In this document: piece by piece, positions 25,624 to 37,600 of the stretch
Position numbering within the stretch: the stretch's first letter is position 1
How the letters are laid out: each line of letters starts with the position of its first letter
From: Misgurnus anguillicaudatus
Taxonomy: Eukaryota; Chordata; Actinopteri; Cypriniformes; Cobitidae
Assembly: GCF_027580225.2 (NCBI RefSeq)
Contig: NC_073341.2
Coordinates: 9,830,001-9,894,000, forward strand
DNA: 64,000 bases
Reading direction: 5' to 3'
Made by a program: the position numbers and the translations under genes
Notes under the pieces: generated by a model
What the model saw: the letters and a program-made list of their open reading frames with translations, nothing else
Databases searched by the model: none
What the model was told of the DNA's origin: nothing

Positions 25624-28600
25624 AGAGAGAGAGAAGAATAAAGGTCATCAGGTCCCCAGGTCAGGGAAGTAAGAAGATAATAAACGTGTCAAATGTATAT
25701 AGGCATGGCACTCATCTCATTAAATGCTCATTTCAACTAGATATATAGTTTAATAAAATAATGTATGTTACCAGCAATACATCAATTACAACCTTACTAT
25801 AGTGATTGTATTTACTAGCTGCTGACCACCTTCAAAAGTGCATAACTCACATGTAAAAATCATTAAACAATTCCATAAATGTTTCTTACTTTAAAAAGCT
25901 TTTTATTTTATTAACTTTTTGTTATTGCACTTTAATTGTAAAGATGTTCCTACAATTAAAAACAACTAGTTTGAGATGTATATTCCCTTGTCGTTTTTGA
26001 ACTATACTAGAATCCTCCACCTCTCCCCGCTGTAAAAGAGTAACTTTTACTCTGAGTAAAGTTAAAATGACTTACTTTTTACTTTTACTCTGAGTAGATT
26101 TTTAGACAAGTAACTTTACTTTTACTTAAGTAAAATATTATTAAAGTAACTTTACTTTTACTTGAGTACAATATTTTAGTACGTTTTCCACCTCTGCTAT
26201 TAGCAATATTAGCACAAAGACAGATCGCGGACATACCTGGAGTTGCCAGGAGGGGCGGGCGTAGCCTCAGAAATGTGGTGTCTTTGCCATTTGTGGTGCA
26301 TTAAAACGTTGTTTTTAAGCCGCATCAGCGATTCATTCTGAAACAGTTTGTCTGCTGTATACTAACTATGTATAAATACAACAGAGACATAATTACAGCG
26401 CGCAGTCGTATGTCCGCGGTGTCTGCTGTATTTTCCTCCTTTTTGTTTACTTCTGGGGTTCCGTTGGAATTTTGTGCACGTTGATTCTGACCAATCGAGA
26501 AGCAATTTAGGAAATACGTTCAAATACATGTGGCCAATGAGTGATGCGGATGTTATCACATGACTTAGTTTTGGTTTGTTTTAACTGGTGTGGATCAGAG
26601 CAATCAGTGTGGTGTGAAAAGGAACCAAAACTGCTAAAAAGGTTACAATTAGGGATGCACCGATAGGATTTTTTGGGCCGATACGAATATATATTTAAAC
26701 AGACAACTTCTGGCCGATACTGATGCTGATACCAATATTAAACACTTGTATACAATACTATACAGTTGGTTTATTAGCTGGTTTATTTCTGCATCAGATT
26801 ATTTTCACTGAACATGGATTGGATCTTATTAACATTCAACTGCCCAACATAATAAGAGAGGCACAAATTAAGCTAAAACAAACATAATAAGACAGCATGA
26901 CAACCTTCAAAGGTGGTTTTTGCTATTTAGCATTTATTTTATTAACAACATTAACTCATTTTTTACATATAATGGAATTCGTTATGCAGTTAATTAAAAA
27001 ACAATCGGTATCTGCCTTTCTCGTGCTATTGCCGATGTGCCGATGGTTTCAAATTCATAAAAAATCGGCCGCTAAATATCGTTGGCCGATACATCGGTGC
27101 ATCACTAGTTACAATGTATCATTTTTTGCTTTTGGTCCGGACCAAATGAACCGAACTACAGATGTGAAAACACCCCTAAACATGGAAAAACTCTGATTTT
27201 CATGAAATGTCCCCTTTAAGTTCCGCTCAGACGCGTAGTCGCGTCACAGCACGTGCGTCCGATGAAACTGTCTACATGTATTGTAAGGTTATGGAAAACA
27301 TACATATTTTAAATGTATTTCACTTGAATACGGGTGATGTGAATTTGAACAAAAATGTACTTTTATCAGAAGAAAGCACAAATGAAACCCCCAACTTCAA
27401 TGTCACAGGGTCGAAAGCAGATCGTGCTGAAACCTGTGAATGAGATTTAATCAATTCAAACAAGTTAGACACCTTTTTTGTGTTAGGATTGTGTTAGGAT
27501 AGGAATACCCAGTTTGATGGTATCAGGCACTGGCCATGAGGCAGACATTTATGAATATAATCAGTAAAGATTTGACCTGACAAATAAAATCTATGTTAGT
27601 TGTATACTGTACTATCACTGCTAAATATATGTAGCTTATAACTCGGGAGAAACAGTTTTACAGAAGTGTCCCTATCCCTGTCAACAGTAAAACTTTAATT
27701 ACTTTAATTGCTAACACCTAATAGATTTTTTAACATCATCTTACTTTACAGATTGGTTATTACTGGATATTTCATGCTAATAACATATTTGTAAACCATT
27801 TATTGCAAGTAATAAAAATTCAGAATCGCCCATTTCCACTCAATTACTTAATTATTACAATCTGCTATGTAAAATAAGCTACCAAATGATGAAATTGTTT
27901 AATTCAACAGAACAAATACCTGTTGAATTGAACAATTTCAGCATGTTAGCTTACTTTACATAACAGATGGTAATAATTAAGTAATTGAGTGGAAATTGGT
28001 GATTCTGGATTTTACAGCCCTGATACTGTGTAGTTTTCTTAAAACTATCTCATTTATTTCAAGCTATAATTACAAAGAAACAACCCTGAGCATCACTAGA
28101 TGGGGAGTTTATGGGATATTTTACCGTAGGCAAAAGTTTACCCTGCTGCCGGTAGAGGTGCTAATTTAGTAAACACTTCTGTGGGTCGTATTTCAGGGAA
28201 TGGGCAAATGACCTAAACGGTCGTATGGGTTGGTTGGGATTTCAATGCCTTACATCTGATGTGTTACTCTACAGTGTTTCTGACGTTCTTCGGCTTGGCT
28301 AGTATTGGTCTGAGCTGTCTGGTGGCACTCTTCCTGTACCATGTGGTGTTTGGAGTGAAATATCTCGGCATTCTCAATGGAGTGGCAGCCTTTGTCATCA
28401 TCGGAATTGGTGATAATGAAAAATCAATCAGTTTTAATTTTTGCATGTACTTTAGTCCCACCATCTTAATTTACAGATCCTTTGTCTCTTTCTTTAGGTG
28501 TGGATGATGTGTTCGTGTTCATAAGCACCTTCAGACAGGCAGCCCACCTGACTTGTTCAATCCAGCGTATGATTTACACGGTGAAGACAGCCGGCAGAGC

Positions 28601-31600
28601 TACGTTCCTCACGTCCTTCACAACAGCAGCAGCATATGCTGCCAACACTTTCTCACAGGTGGATTCAGTAGAGCATGAACATTTCTAGACATTCAATTTT
28701 TAATAAAAAGGCTTTTTGACCAGTTTAAAGAATGCATTAAGTCACTGTTTTTCTCTGAGTAGTTTAGGGACAATTGTTGAAGCATTGTGTAGTCCACATG
28801 TAATGTTTAGTCAGGATTTCTTGTCCCAAACACAATTATTATCAATTCAAATTTATTTCGACTGTGCACTATAAAAAACATTTTTCCACTTACATTTTTA
28901 AGTTTAAACAACTAGGATTTACAACTATTTTGAGAAGCGATGAGTTGTCGTAATTTAATAACTCAAGTTATATTTGACATAAGCATCTTTAGATGTTTAA
29001 GGACAACAACTTTTGTAAAATGCTTAAAAAGCACCTATTTCATTGCTAAAAAAGTTATTTTGTGTATTTGGTATAATACAATGTGTTTGCGTAGTTTATG
29101 GTTTTAAAAACACATTATTTTCCACATACTGTGCATTTTTGTAGCTTCAGATATCCCTGTCTCCCTGAAATGCACAGATTTGAAAAGTGTTGTATCACTG
29201 ATTGGTCAGCTAATCTGTACGTTGTGATACATCACCAATCCCAAGAAGTAAACAGTTGCCTTTAATCCGTGTGTTTGTTGTAGTCCAAGAAAAGAGATTT
29301 ATGTTGGAGACGATAACTCCCATCATCGTTTACTTTGGGTTTTGTACCTTTTGCGTATCGTTAACATGTACTAATACACACCTACACACCAAAGGAAATG
29401 TAAAAACGTGAATCGGACCATAGGTGCTCTTTAAAAACGCTAGTGTGGTCAAAATGCGTATTTAAGCATTTTCCAAATGTTGTTCAACCTAAAACATCTA
29501 AATATGCTTATTTCCCTGTACTACACATAAGTAAAATGTAAGGCGCTTTAACAAGTGACATTCATGTCATGTGATTTCTTTAACAATGTAATCAAATTGA
29601 ACAGACACCTAAACAACTGTGTAGGTCTGGATTTGCAGGTCAGTCACACGAAATTACATACCTATAGTCATGTAAGTTTTTTTATTATTTTTTGTGATAC
29701 TGTCATGAATTTCCGCGTTTTTTCGTGATCCTATCACAAATTTCTGTTTATGTGTAATCGTCACGTATTTGTTACTCAACTGTTTTGTTCTATTTTCTTA
29801 CCATTGTCGCTTCGGTTTAGGGTTAGATTTACATAAAATGATATCCTTAACCAAACCCAACTCTAACCCTAATGCCAGGTGACAATTTTTTAAAATTTAG
29901 AAAATATAAAAAAATTAATATTAACAAATAGTATAAACCAATCCTTAAAGTGACTTTCTAACACTAACACCAAATCTAACCCTAAACCGAAGCGAAAATG
30001 GTTTGAAAATAGGAAAAAGCAGTTGAGTAACCAATACGTAATAATGGCTATGTTTACATGCACAAAATTTTTGTCAATCCGACTGAATTTAATACGATTG
30101 AAGGTTATGACGATACAGTTTACATGGACCCTAAACATTGCAATCTGATTAAAATGTTTGTTTACATGTACATTCTATGGAATCCGAACAGATGTATTTT
30201 GCATCCGATTGAGAGAATATTACGATTCAGGCGTTTACATGCATAATCGTATTGATTTAGGTGTTTACATAAAGGCTTTTCAATCCGATTGAGCCATCAA
30301 TATGACCACAAACAGATTATTTGGTTGCATGTAAACGTACCTAATGACACAAAAAACAGAAATTCGTGATAGGATCACGAAAAAAAGCAGAAATTCGTGA
30401 CAGTATAATGAAAAATAATAAAAAAAGTAATGCAACTATAGGTACATAATTTTGTAAGACTGGGTAGGGATTTGTCAAATGGCTGTCACATGACCAAGAT
30501 GCATTATCATTGCACTATCCCAAAAGCCTCGGTTTTCACATTCAACAAAAAGGCTTTGTTTCTGTTGACTAACTTTTTCCAAGCTGTAATATAAGTCTCA
30601 GTTGTGCCTAGAAACTATTTGTGACATTTCAGCTCACAATACCCCGCAGATAATTTATTATAGCCTTTTCAAAATGCCCCTATTTGCGTGGGAGCAAAAT
30701 TTTGCTGTTTTCATGTGTGTACCTTTAAATGCAAATGAGCTACAGCTCCTCACTCCCTTATCAACAAACATTGAGCGCTTTTAGTTACAATAGATCTGAT
30801 TCCTGCAAATACAGTATGAGAGAATAGTATCTTACTATTGAGATATGGCGGACAGCGTAACTCAGTGAGGGCGGACACTACGGTACTGCAGGACTGTTAG
30901 TCAATGGCTGTGGGCGGGGCTTTATCAGTGTGATGTCACATTAACAAGAGAATCAAAACAGCATGTCTAATAAGAGAGCTTTGGTTAATGAAGATTAAAA
31001 AAAGTAGTGAGTGGATTTTTTTTCATTGTAGGGTGGTTGTGTTCACATACTGCCAGCACACATTTATGTTTTGTACAAGTGGATTTTGCATAATAGTTGC
31101 CCAATAATGTCTAATCTTTCGTACACCCTATGTTTTAAAATCAGTGCCTGCTACCCTGCTTTCCAAGCTGTTCTGCAAACATCTTCCACAGTCTGTCTTT
31201 ATATTCCGTCTCCCGCACTTTTGTTTGTCATACGTGCTCTTAGCTGTGGATCAACTGTGGTCAGATGCCATTCTGGATTTTGGCGTTAGCTTGTATGGTG
31301 GCTCTGAATTGTCATAACATCTCTCAAAATGCTTGCTACGGATGCACACAATTCTGAAAATGTAACCCAATTTGTTTGAGAGGCAGTGTGTAAACGTAAT
31401 TGACACAAGGTGAGGTTGTATTTATCTTTAAACATGCAAAAATTTCAGAGCAGAATTCATTAGTCTCTCTTTGACTCAGACCTGTGTCTGTATGGTTAAA
31501 CAGTTTGTTTAATTGCTGTAGTACTAGAAACCAACCGTGTGCAGTTTAGGCTTTTATGAAGCAACACAAAATAATGAAGCAGTGTACATAGCTATTGTCT

Positions 31601-34600
31601 GAAAAAGACATCTGTCGGGCTTGATGCACGTACCACTTGCAGTGATAGACATACAGACAATGCTTTACGTTCGGCAAATCTGAGGGAATTCCAGACAATG
31701 AAGAAATTTATCGCTGTTGTTTGGTGTTTGAAATCAGTTCTGTGTAGAGTAATTACCATTTAGATGTACAATAAATCTGTTCCAACAGTTCTCAATCATC
31801 CAGACCCCATAACCATTTCATTGTTAATGGTTGCCATTAAAGAGAAATACCGAATGTAGTGTAGTCATTTAGTCACTTAGTTTTCTGAGCAGAGCCGCAG
31901 TTCTGTTACAAAGCAGAAATGCTATCAGTGCGTGAAACCACAATGTGAAGCTCAGTGTTTCTTTCATGCTGTTTTTGTGTGCAGTAATAAACACACCTTA
32001 GGATTAAGCTTGTTTCTTTTTTACTAATGTACCTTTGAGACTTAAGCAATAAGGAATGAGAGGCTGTGCTGCATCATGGAATAAGTTTAAGGGTTTTGTT
32101 AGGTATGACGCAAAGCAGAGTGACTAATTCACGATACAGCGTTAGCCTTGAGAACCGTATTTCTTTGATTAAATGGTTACCACACAATACAAATATTAAA
32201 TCAAACAAATATGTTTCAAGGCAACTTTTTTGAATCGTGGAAATACTTCCATCCGCTGGAAAAAGACTGGCTGTGTTGGTGACCGCCTATGATTCACATA
32301 CAGTGGTGTGAAAAAGTGTTGGCCCCCTTCCTGATATTTTTTTTTTGCATTTTTGTCACACTTTAATGTTTCAGACCATCAAAAAAATGTAAATATTGGT
32401 CAAAGATAACACAAGTAAACACAACATGCAGTTTTTAAATGAAGGGATGTGCATTTATGTCATTTTTTTCATTTCAATTAATCCATAGGTCTGAAGAACG
32501 AGTACTCGATTAACTGGGGGTGGGGCAATCAAAGGGGCGGGGCATACACGTCATGGTGAAAATGAACATTTTTAATTAAAAACACTCAAATAAAACTTAT
32601 TTTTGAAGAAACTATGACAGAACAATGAACACATACTAGATTGTTAATGAATTAAATGTTTTTAAAAGAAACCCCTTACAGGAATAGCTGCGTGATGAAG
32701 TGAAACTAAAGGGTTAAGTTAATAAACACAAACCGAATCGCTTACATGACGCACTCTTCATAATATTAAGCATTATATACAACATAAATGTACAACGTGA
32801 ATCTATCTGCATAAAATGCAAGACTTCAACTAAGTTTTAAACTAAGTTATGTACTGGACAGAAAGTTTAACTCCTATTGTGGGTGTGCACCATAACAGCG
32901 CGCTTCAAAACACGTCCAGTCAAAGCCCAAGCTTCATAACATTAAAGGCGGAGTCCACGATGTTTGAAAGCCAATGTTGATATTTGAAATCCCCCAAACA
33001 AACACGCCCCTACCCCAATAGAATCTGGACCTTCTTTTAAAAGACCCGCCCCACACAGCTATGACGTGTCGTCGTCCCTTACCTGTTCAAGATGTAACGC
33101 TCGTATGGCTCTCTAGTATCTCTTGATATTAATGTTTAAATATGAGATGATAATCCATTGAACTTTTGACGGCGCTGTACATTTTGCACCTGACTGACTG
33201 TATTTCCAAAAATCACGGCATCCTTTTAAACCATAGTGCCTCAGTGATGTGAGGTGTAGCTGGCTTCACGGGATCGGCGGGCTGCCGTGCATTGCGCGGA
33301 TCAGCGGGTTGCTGCCACGCCGTTTGTTTTTGAATCACGCATGGTAACGTAACTGATGTCATACGACGGTCTGCGTAGCTCGACACGACGTCAAACACGC
33401 ATCCCCAGACCCAGCCTTTACTATCAGATGCGCTTGTAATGCTAACCAGCCATTCAAATGCCGCCATATCCATAACAAATAAATAAATAAACCCACATGA
33501 TCATCGTTTTCATGATCGCTCATCGATGCTACGTTCGAGTACTCGAGCAATCGAGTACTCGTGCCCATCCCTAGTTTTTATTATGAAGGGAAAACAAAAT
33601 CCAAACCCACATGGCCATATGTGAAAAAGTGCTTTCCCCACCATAACTTAAAATAGCTTAACTGTGGTTTATCACACCTGAGTTCAGTGTCTCTAGCTAC
33701 ACCCAGGCCTGATTACTGCCATACCTGTTCACAATCAGGAAATCACTTCAATAGGACCTGCCTGACAAAGTGAAGTAGACCAAAAGATCCTCAAAAGCTA
33801 CTCATCATGTTGAGATCCGAAGAAATTCAGAAACAAATGAGAAAGAAAGTAATTGAGATCTATCAGTCTGGAAAAGATTATAAAGCCATTTCTAAAGCTT
33901 TGTGACTCCAGTGAACCACAGCGAGATCCATTATCCACAAATGGTGAAAATATGGAACAGTGGTGAACCTTCCCAGGAGTGGCCAGCCGACCAAAATTAC
34001 CCCAAGAGCGCAGCGACGACTCATCCAAGAGGTCACAAAAGACCCCACAACAACATCCAAAGAACTGCAGGCCTCACTTGCCTCAGTTAAAGCTCCCATA
34101 ACACACGCTGTGTCTGCTTATCTCATGTTAATCTTGAGTACCTATAGAGTAGAGTATTAGATCCTTCATATCACAGAAGAGTCTTTAGTTTTATCAGATT
34201 TATAAAAGACAGATCAGCCGTAAAAACCCTACCCCCTTTGGGCATGACGCGGGAGGAGGGAGTCACGAGGATAACTCATGATTTACTACATGTTTCTTCC
34301 CCTTACATCCTAAAACACACTTATTCTTTCGTGCTATTGTTGAGTCTTGATATAAAACAAAGTTTTCACGTGAAGTGACTTCTAGCATCCTAGGTTCTCA
34401 CTTTCCCGCTAATTGACGTGTGGCCGTGGTTTTCCGGGGGAAGTGCCTATAAAATAATCATATGTAAGGTCTACTCATGCTACGTAAGATGTACCCATGT
34501 TCAAAAAAAAACTTTCTGAAACTTGTACAAACCCTGCCGAAGTGCATTTGTTTAGCATGAGTAATCCAACTCTTAAACTGTGTTAATAAGTACGAATGCA

Positions 34601-37600
34601 TTTCAGAAAAATAACATTATACCAACAAGTAAAATATGGTGGTGGTGTGATGGTCTGGGGCTGTTTTGCTGCTTCATGACCTGGAAGACTTGATGTGATA
34701 AATGGAACCATGAATTCTGCTGTCTACCAAAAAATCCTGAAGCGCACTTGGGTTCTGCAGCAGGAGAATGATCCAAAACACACCAGCAAGTCCACCTCTG
34801 AATGGCTGATGAAAAACAAAATGAAGACTTTGGAGTGGCCTAGTCAACGTTCTGACCTCAATCCTTTTGAAATGCTGTGGCATGACCTTAAAAAGATGGT
34901 TCATGCTCAAACCCTCCAATGTGGCTGAATTACAACAATTCTGCAAAGTGGGCCAAAACTCCTCCACAGCGCTGTAACAGACTCATTGCAAGTTATCGCG
35001 AATGCTTGATTGCAGTTGTTGCTGGTAAGGTTGGCCCAACCAGTTATTAGGTTTAGGGGGCAAACACACAAAGTGACCCTTAATAATAAAAACCTTCATT
35101 TAAAACTGCATGATATGTTTACTGGTATTATGTTTGATTAATATTTAAATTTGATTCATGATCTTAAACATTAAAGTGTGACAAACATGCAAAAACATAA
35201 GAAATCAGGAAGGGGGCCAACACTTTTTCACACCACTGTATGTTTTACGTTGCTAATGTGGCTGTCATTGGGTGCCATTGCTATTGGCCAATCAGAATCA
35301 AGGACTGAAACAAACCATTTTATAAATTGAAATAACTTCTATTATGATCTCCATGGCAACTGCATTCTCCCTGTCCAAGATGCTGAATACTGAACAGATG
35401 TTCATATGTAAATCTGTAAAATTATTTAAAGTTAATTATTTAAAGTTTATTAGTGACTGCAAACCAACCAACTGGTCTCAAACAACACTATGGTCCATAA
35501 AAACAAGACATTACGTTAGTCAATGAAACTTCAGCAAATGGGAATTTGTCGAGTAAAGCAGTGTCTCTATAGCTCTTCTGATTTTACCAAGTGGTTTGAT
35601 GTCCTCAGGACAATGTTATGTTAACCCTGGGACAACATTTCAATCAACCAATCAGATTACAGAAATAGGTGTTTCATGTTTAGGCTTACCAGTATTAGCT
35701 GGTTCTAGACCATTGTTTTTTACTTTTCATTTCCCTCTGATTGTAGGGTTCAGTTATGGTTAGGTAGCCCATTTTGGCACATATTTTTGTGTTGTTTTCT
35801 TTGTTGTTTTTTCTTTTTTACCATTGTCGCTTGGGTTTGGGGTTAGAACAACTTTTTGTTACATAAAATAACATCCGTAGCCAAAACAAGTGAGAACATC
35901 TCTTACTTGGCAAAATCAGGTTGAGGGTGTGTCTATAGTTTGTCTTCTTGACTTAAAACCACATCCAGAACCGCAGTGATAGCTTTATACGTGCGTGTCA
36001 ACCGTGGTCTGCCACTGCTTAAAGCCTAAAGCCTGGGACACATTGGATGATTTTCGAATCTTAACCAATTTTAAATCCAGTGAAATGCTGGTATAAGAGT
36101 TATTCAATTCCAAAACTCACAGAAAATGAACAAAAAATAAAACCCTTTTTACAATATTTTGTTTAAACTTACGTTGTGGGTCCAGTGCCTTTTTAAAGAG
36201 TTTTAAAAAGTAATTACAGAAGCTTTTGTGAAACACAAAGGTTCTTCAGATGTTACAGGTTCTTTATGAAACCACACAGCCAAACATTTTTTATTTGATG
36301 ACATCATGTAGCAGCATTATTTTTCAAAGTGTGCAGTACTTTGCACTTACACTGTTTTGTTTATTGTTTGATTGATGTTAGATCATGAGCTTCAAATGAT
36401 GAAACAAACTGCAAGAGCATAACAAAGACATTCAAACAATTCTTTAAAAACAAGATCTATTTAATTCAGTGTACCTCTTGTACCTGTAGGGTTTTATGTT
36501 TCTGTCACCAACTCATGTTTAATCAATACTGCAGAAATGAAAGTCTTGCTGGCAAATTCAATTTACAACATTTAATAAAGTGAAGGTTTTTACAACACCT
36601 GACATGTAACCTGTAACTGTTTTACATGCGTTTTTAGATTCCAGCGGTTCATGACTTTGGTCTGTTCATGTCCCTCATTGTGAGCTGCTGCTGGCTTTGG
36701 GTGTCCATTCTAATGCCTGCAGCCCTTTGCATCTGGACCCGATGTAGAAGTGCCCACAGCAATGCCTGTTCCAAATGGTACAGTAGTACTATTTTTAGAG
36801 CTATTTTAAAATGTTTGAAAGCGTTGAAGTATTAGTTCAACCAAAAGTGAAAATTCTGTCATCAGTGCATGCATACCTGTCAACATTGGGATTTGAAAAT
36901 AAGGGAAATTTCCTGAACCCTTACCAACACAACCCACAAATAATAAATCAGTTGCTAGTACTCAACCTGATCTAACATGAATGTCCCCAAACTGTCATTG
37001 GGGCAGTACCCTTTAAAGAGATTCTAATGTACTATTTACTCTAGGTACAGATATGTATACATTTGGTACAAATATCCCCTTATGCACCAAGGGGCTTTTA
37101 CCTGCTTTTATTATGTTCACACCACAGGAACTGGGGACAAATTTAATACCAGATCTGCCTTTTTCTGGAACTGGTCATACACTGATCAACATTATAAACG
37201 CAACACGTTTGTTTTTGCCCCCATTTTTCATGAGCGAGCTGAACTCAAAGATCTAAGACTTTTTCTATGTACACAAAAGGCCTATTTCTCTTAAATATTA
37301 TTCACAAATCCGTCTAAATCTGTGTTAGGGAGCACTTCTCCTTTGCAGAGATAATCCATCCACCTCACAGGTGTGGCATATCAAGATGCTGAAAAGTCAG
37401 CAGGATTATTGCACCGGTATGCCTTAGGCTGGCCACAATAAAAGGCAACTCTAAAATGGGCAGTTTTATCACACAGCACAATGTCACAGATGTTGCAAGT
37501 TTTGAGGGAGAGCGCAATTTACATGCTGACTGTAGGAATGTCCACCAGAGCTGTTGCCTGTGAACTGAATGTTCATTTCTCTACCACAAGCCGTCTCCAA

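Larger units (their letters stand above)
24796..27176. mobile_element. Middle element (GGGTGCTTTCACACC ends) of the nest
   Basis: Ends GGGTGCTTTCACACCTG and CAGATGTGAAAACACCCC, flanked by TA (24794, 27177). Subterminal GGTCCGGACC-like blocks lie at the right. It hosts two hAT-type insertions. Confidence 0.8.
24398..27215. mobile_element. Outermost TTAA-type element of a triple nest
   Basis: TTAA at 24394 and 27216; ends AGGGGAAATTT and AAATGTCCCCT. Native parts are about 24398-24795 and 27177-27215. A second copy of its right half is at 51607-51773. Confidence 0.85.
32301..35238 (+). mobile_element. Tc1-like DNA transposon with two later insertions
   Basis: Ends are CAGTGGTGTGAAAAAGTGTT and its complement, flanked by TA at 32299 and 35239. 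Terminal repeats of at least 40 bp contain the CCCCCTTCCTGAT block. Transposase remnants run along the plus strand in several frames. The native element would be about 1.4 kb; the excess comes from an insertion at about 32444-33572 and one at about 34091-34597. It is inactive. Confidence 0.92.

Noticed and set aside
25431..25748. Arg/Glu-repeat protein ORF
   Set aside because: Translation of the (GA)n run inside a hAT-type element.
26897..27196. 99-codon plus-strand ORF
   Set aside because: It crosses the boundary of two nested transposons, so cannot be a conserved gene.
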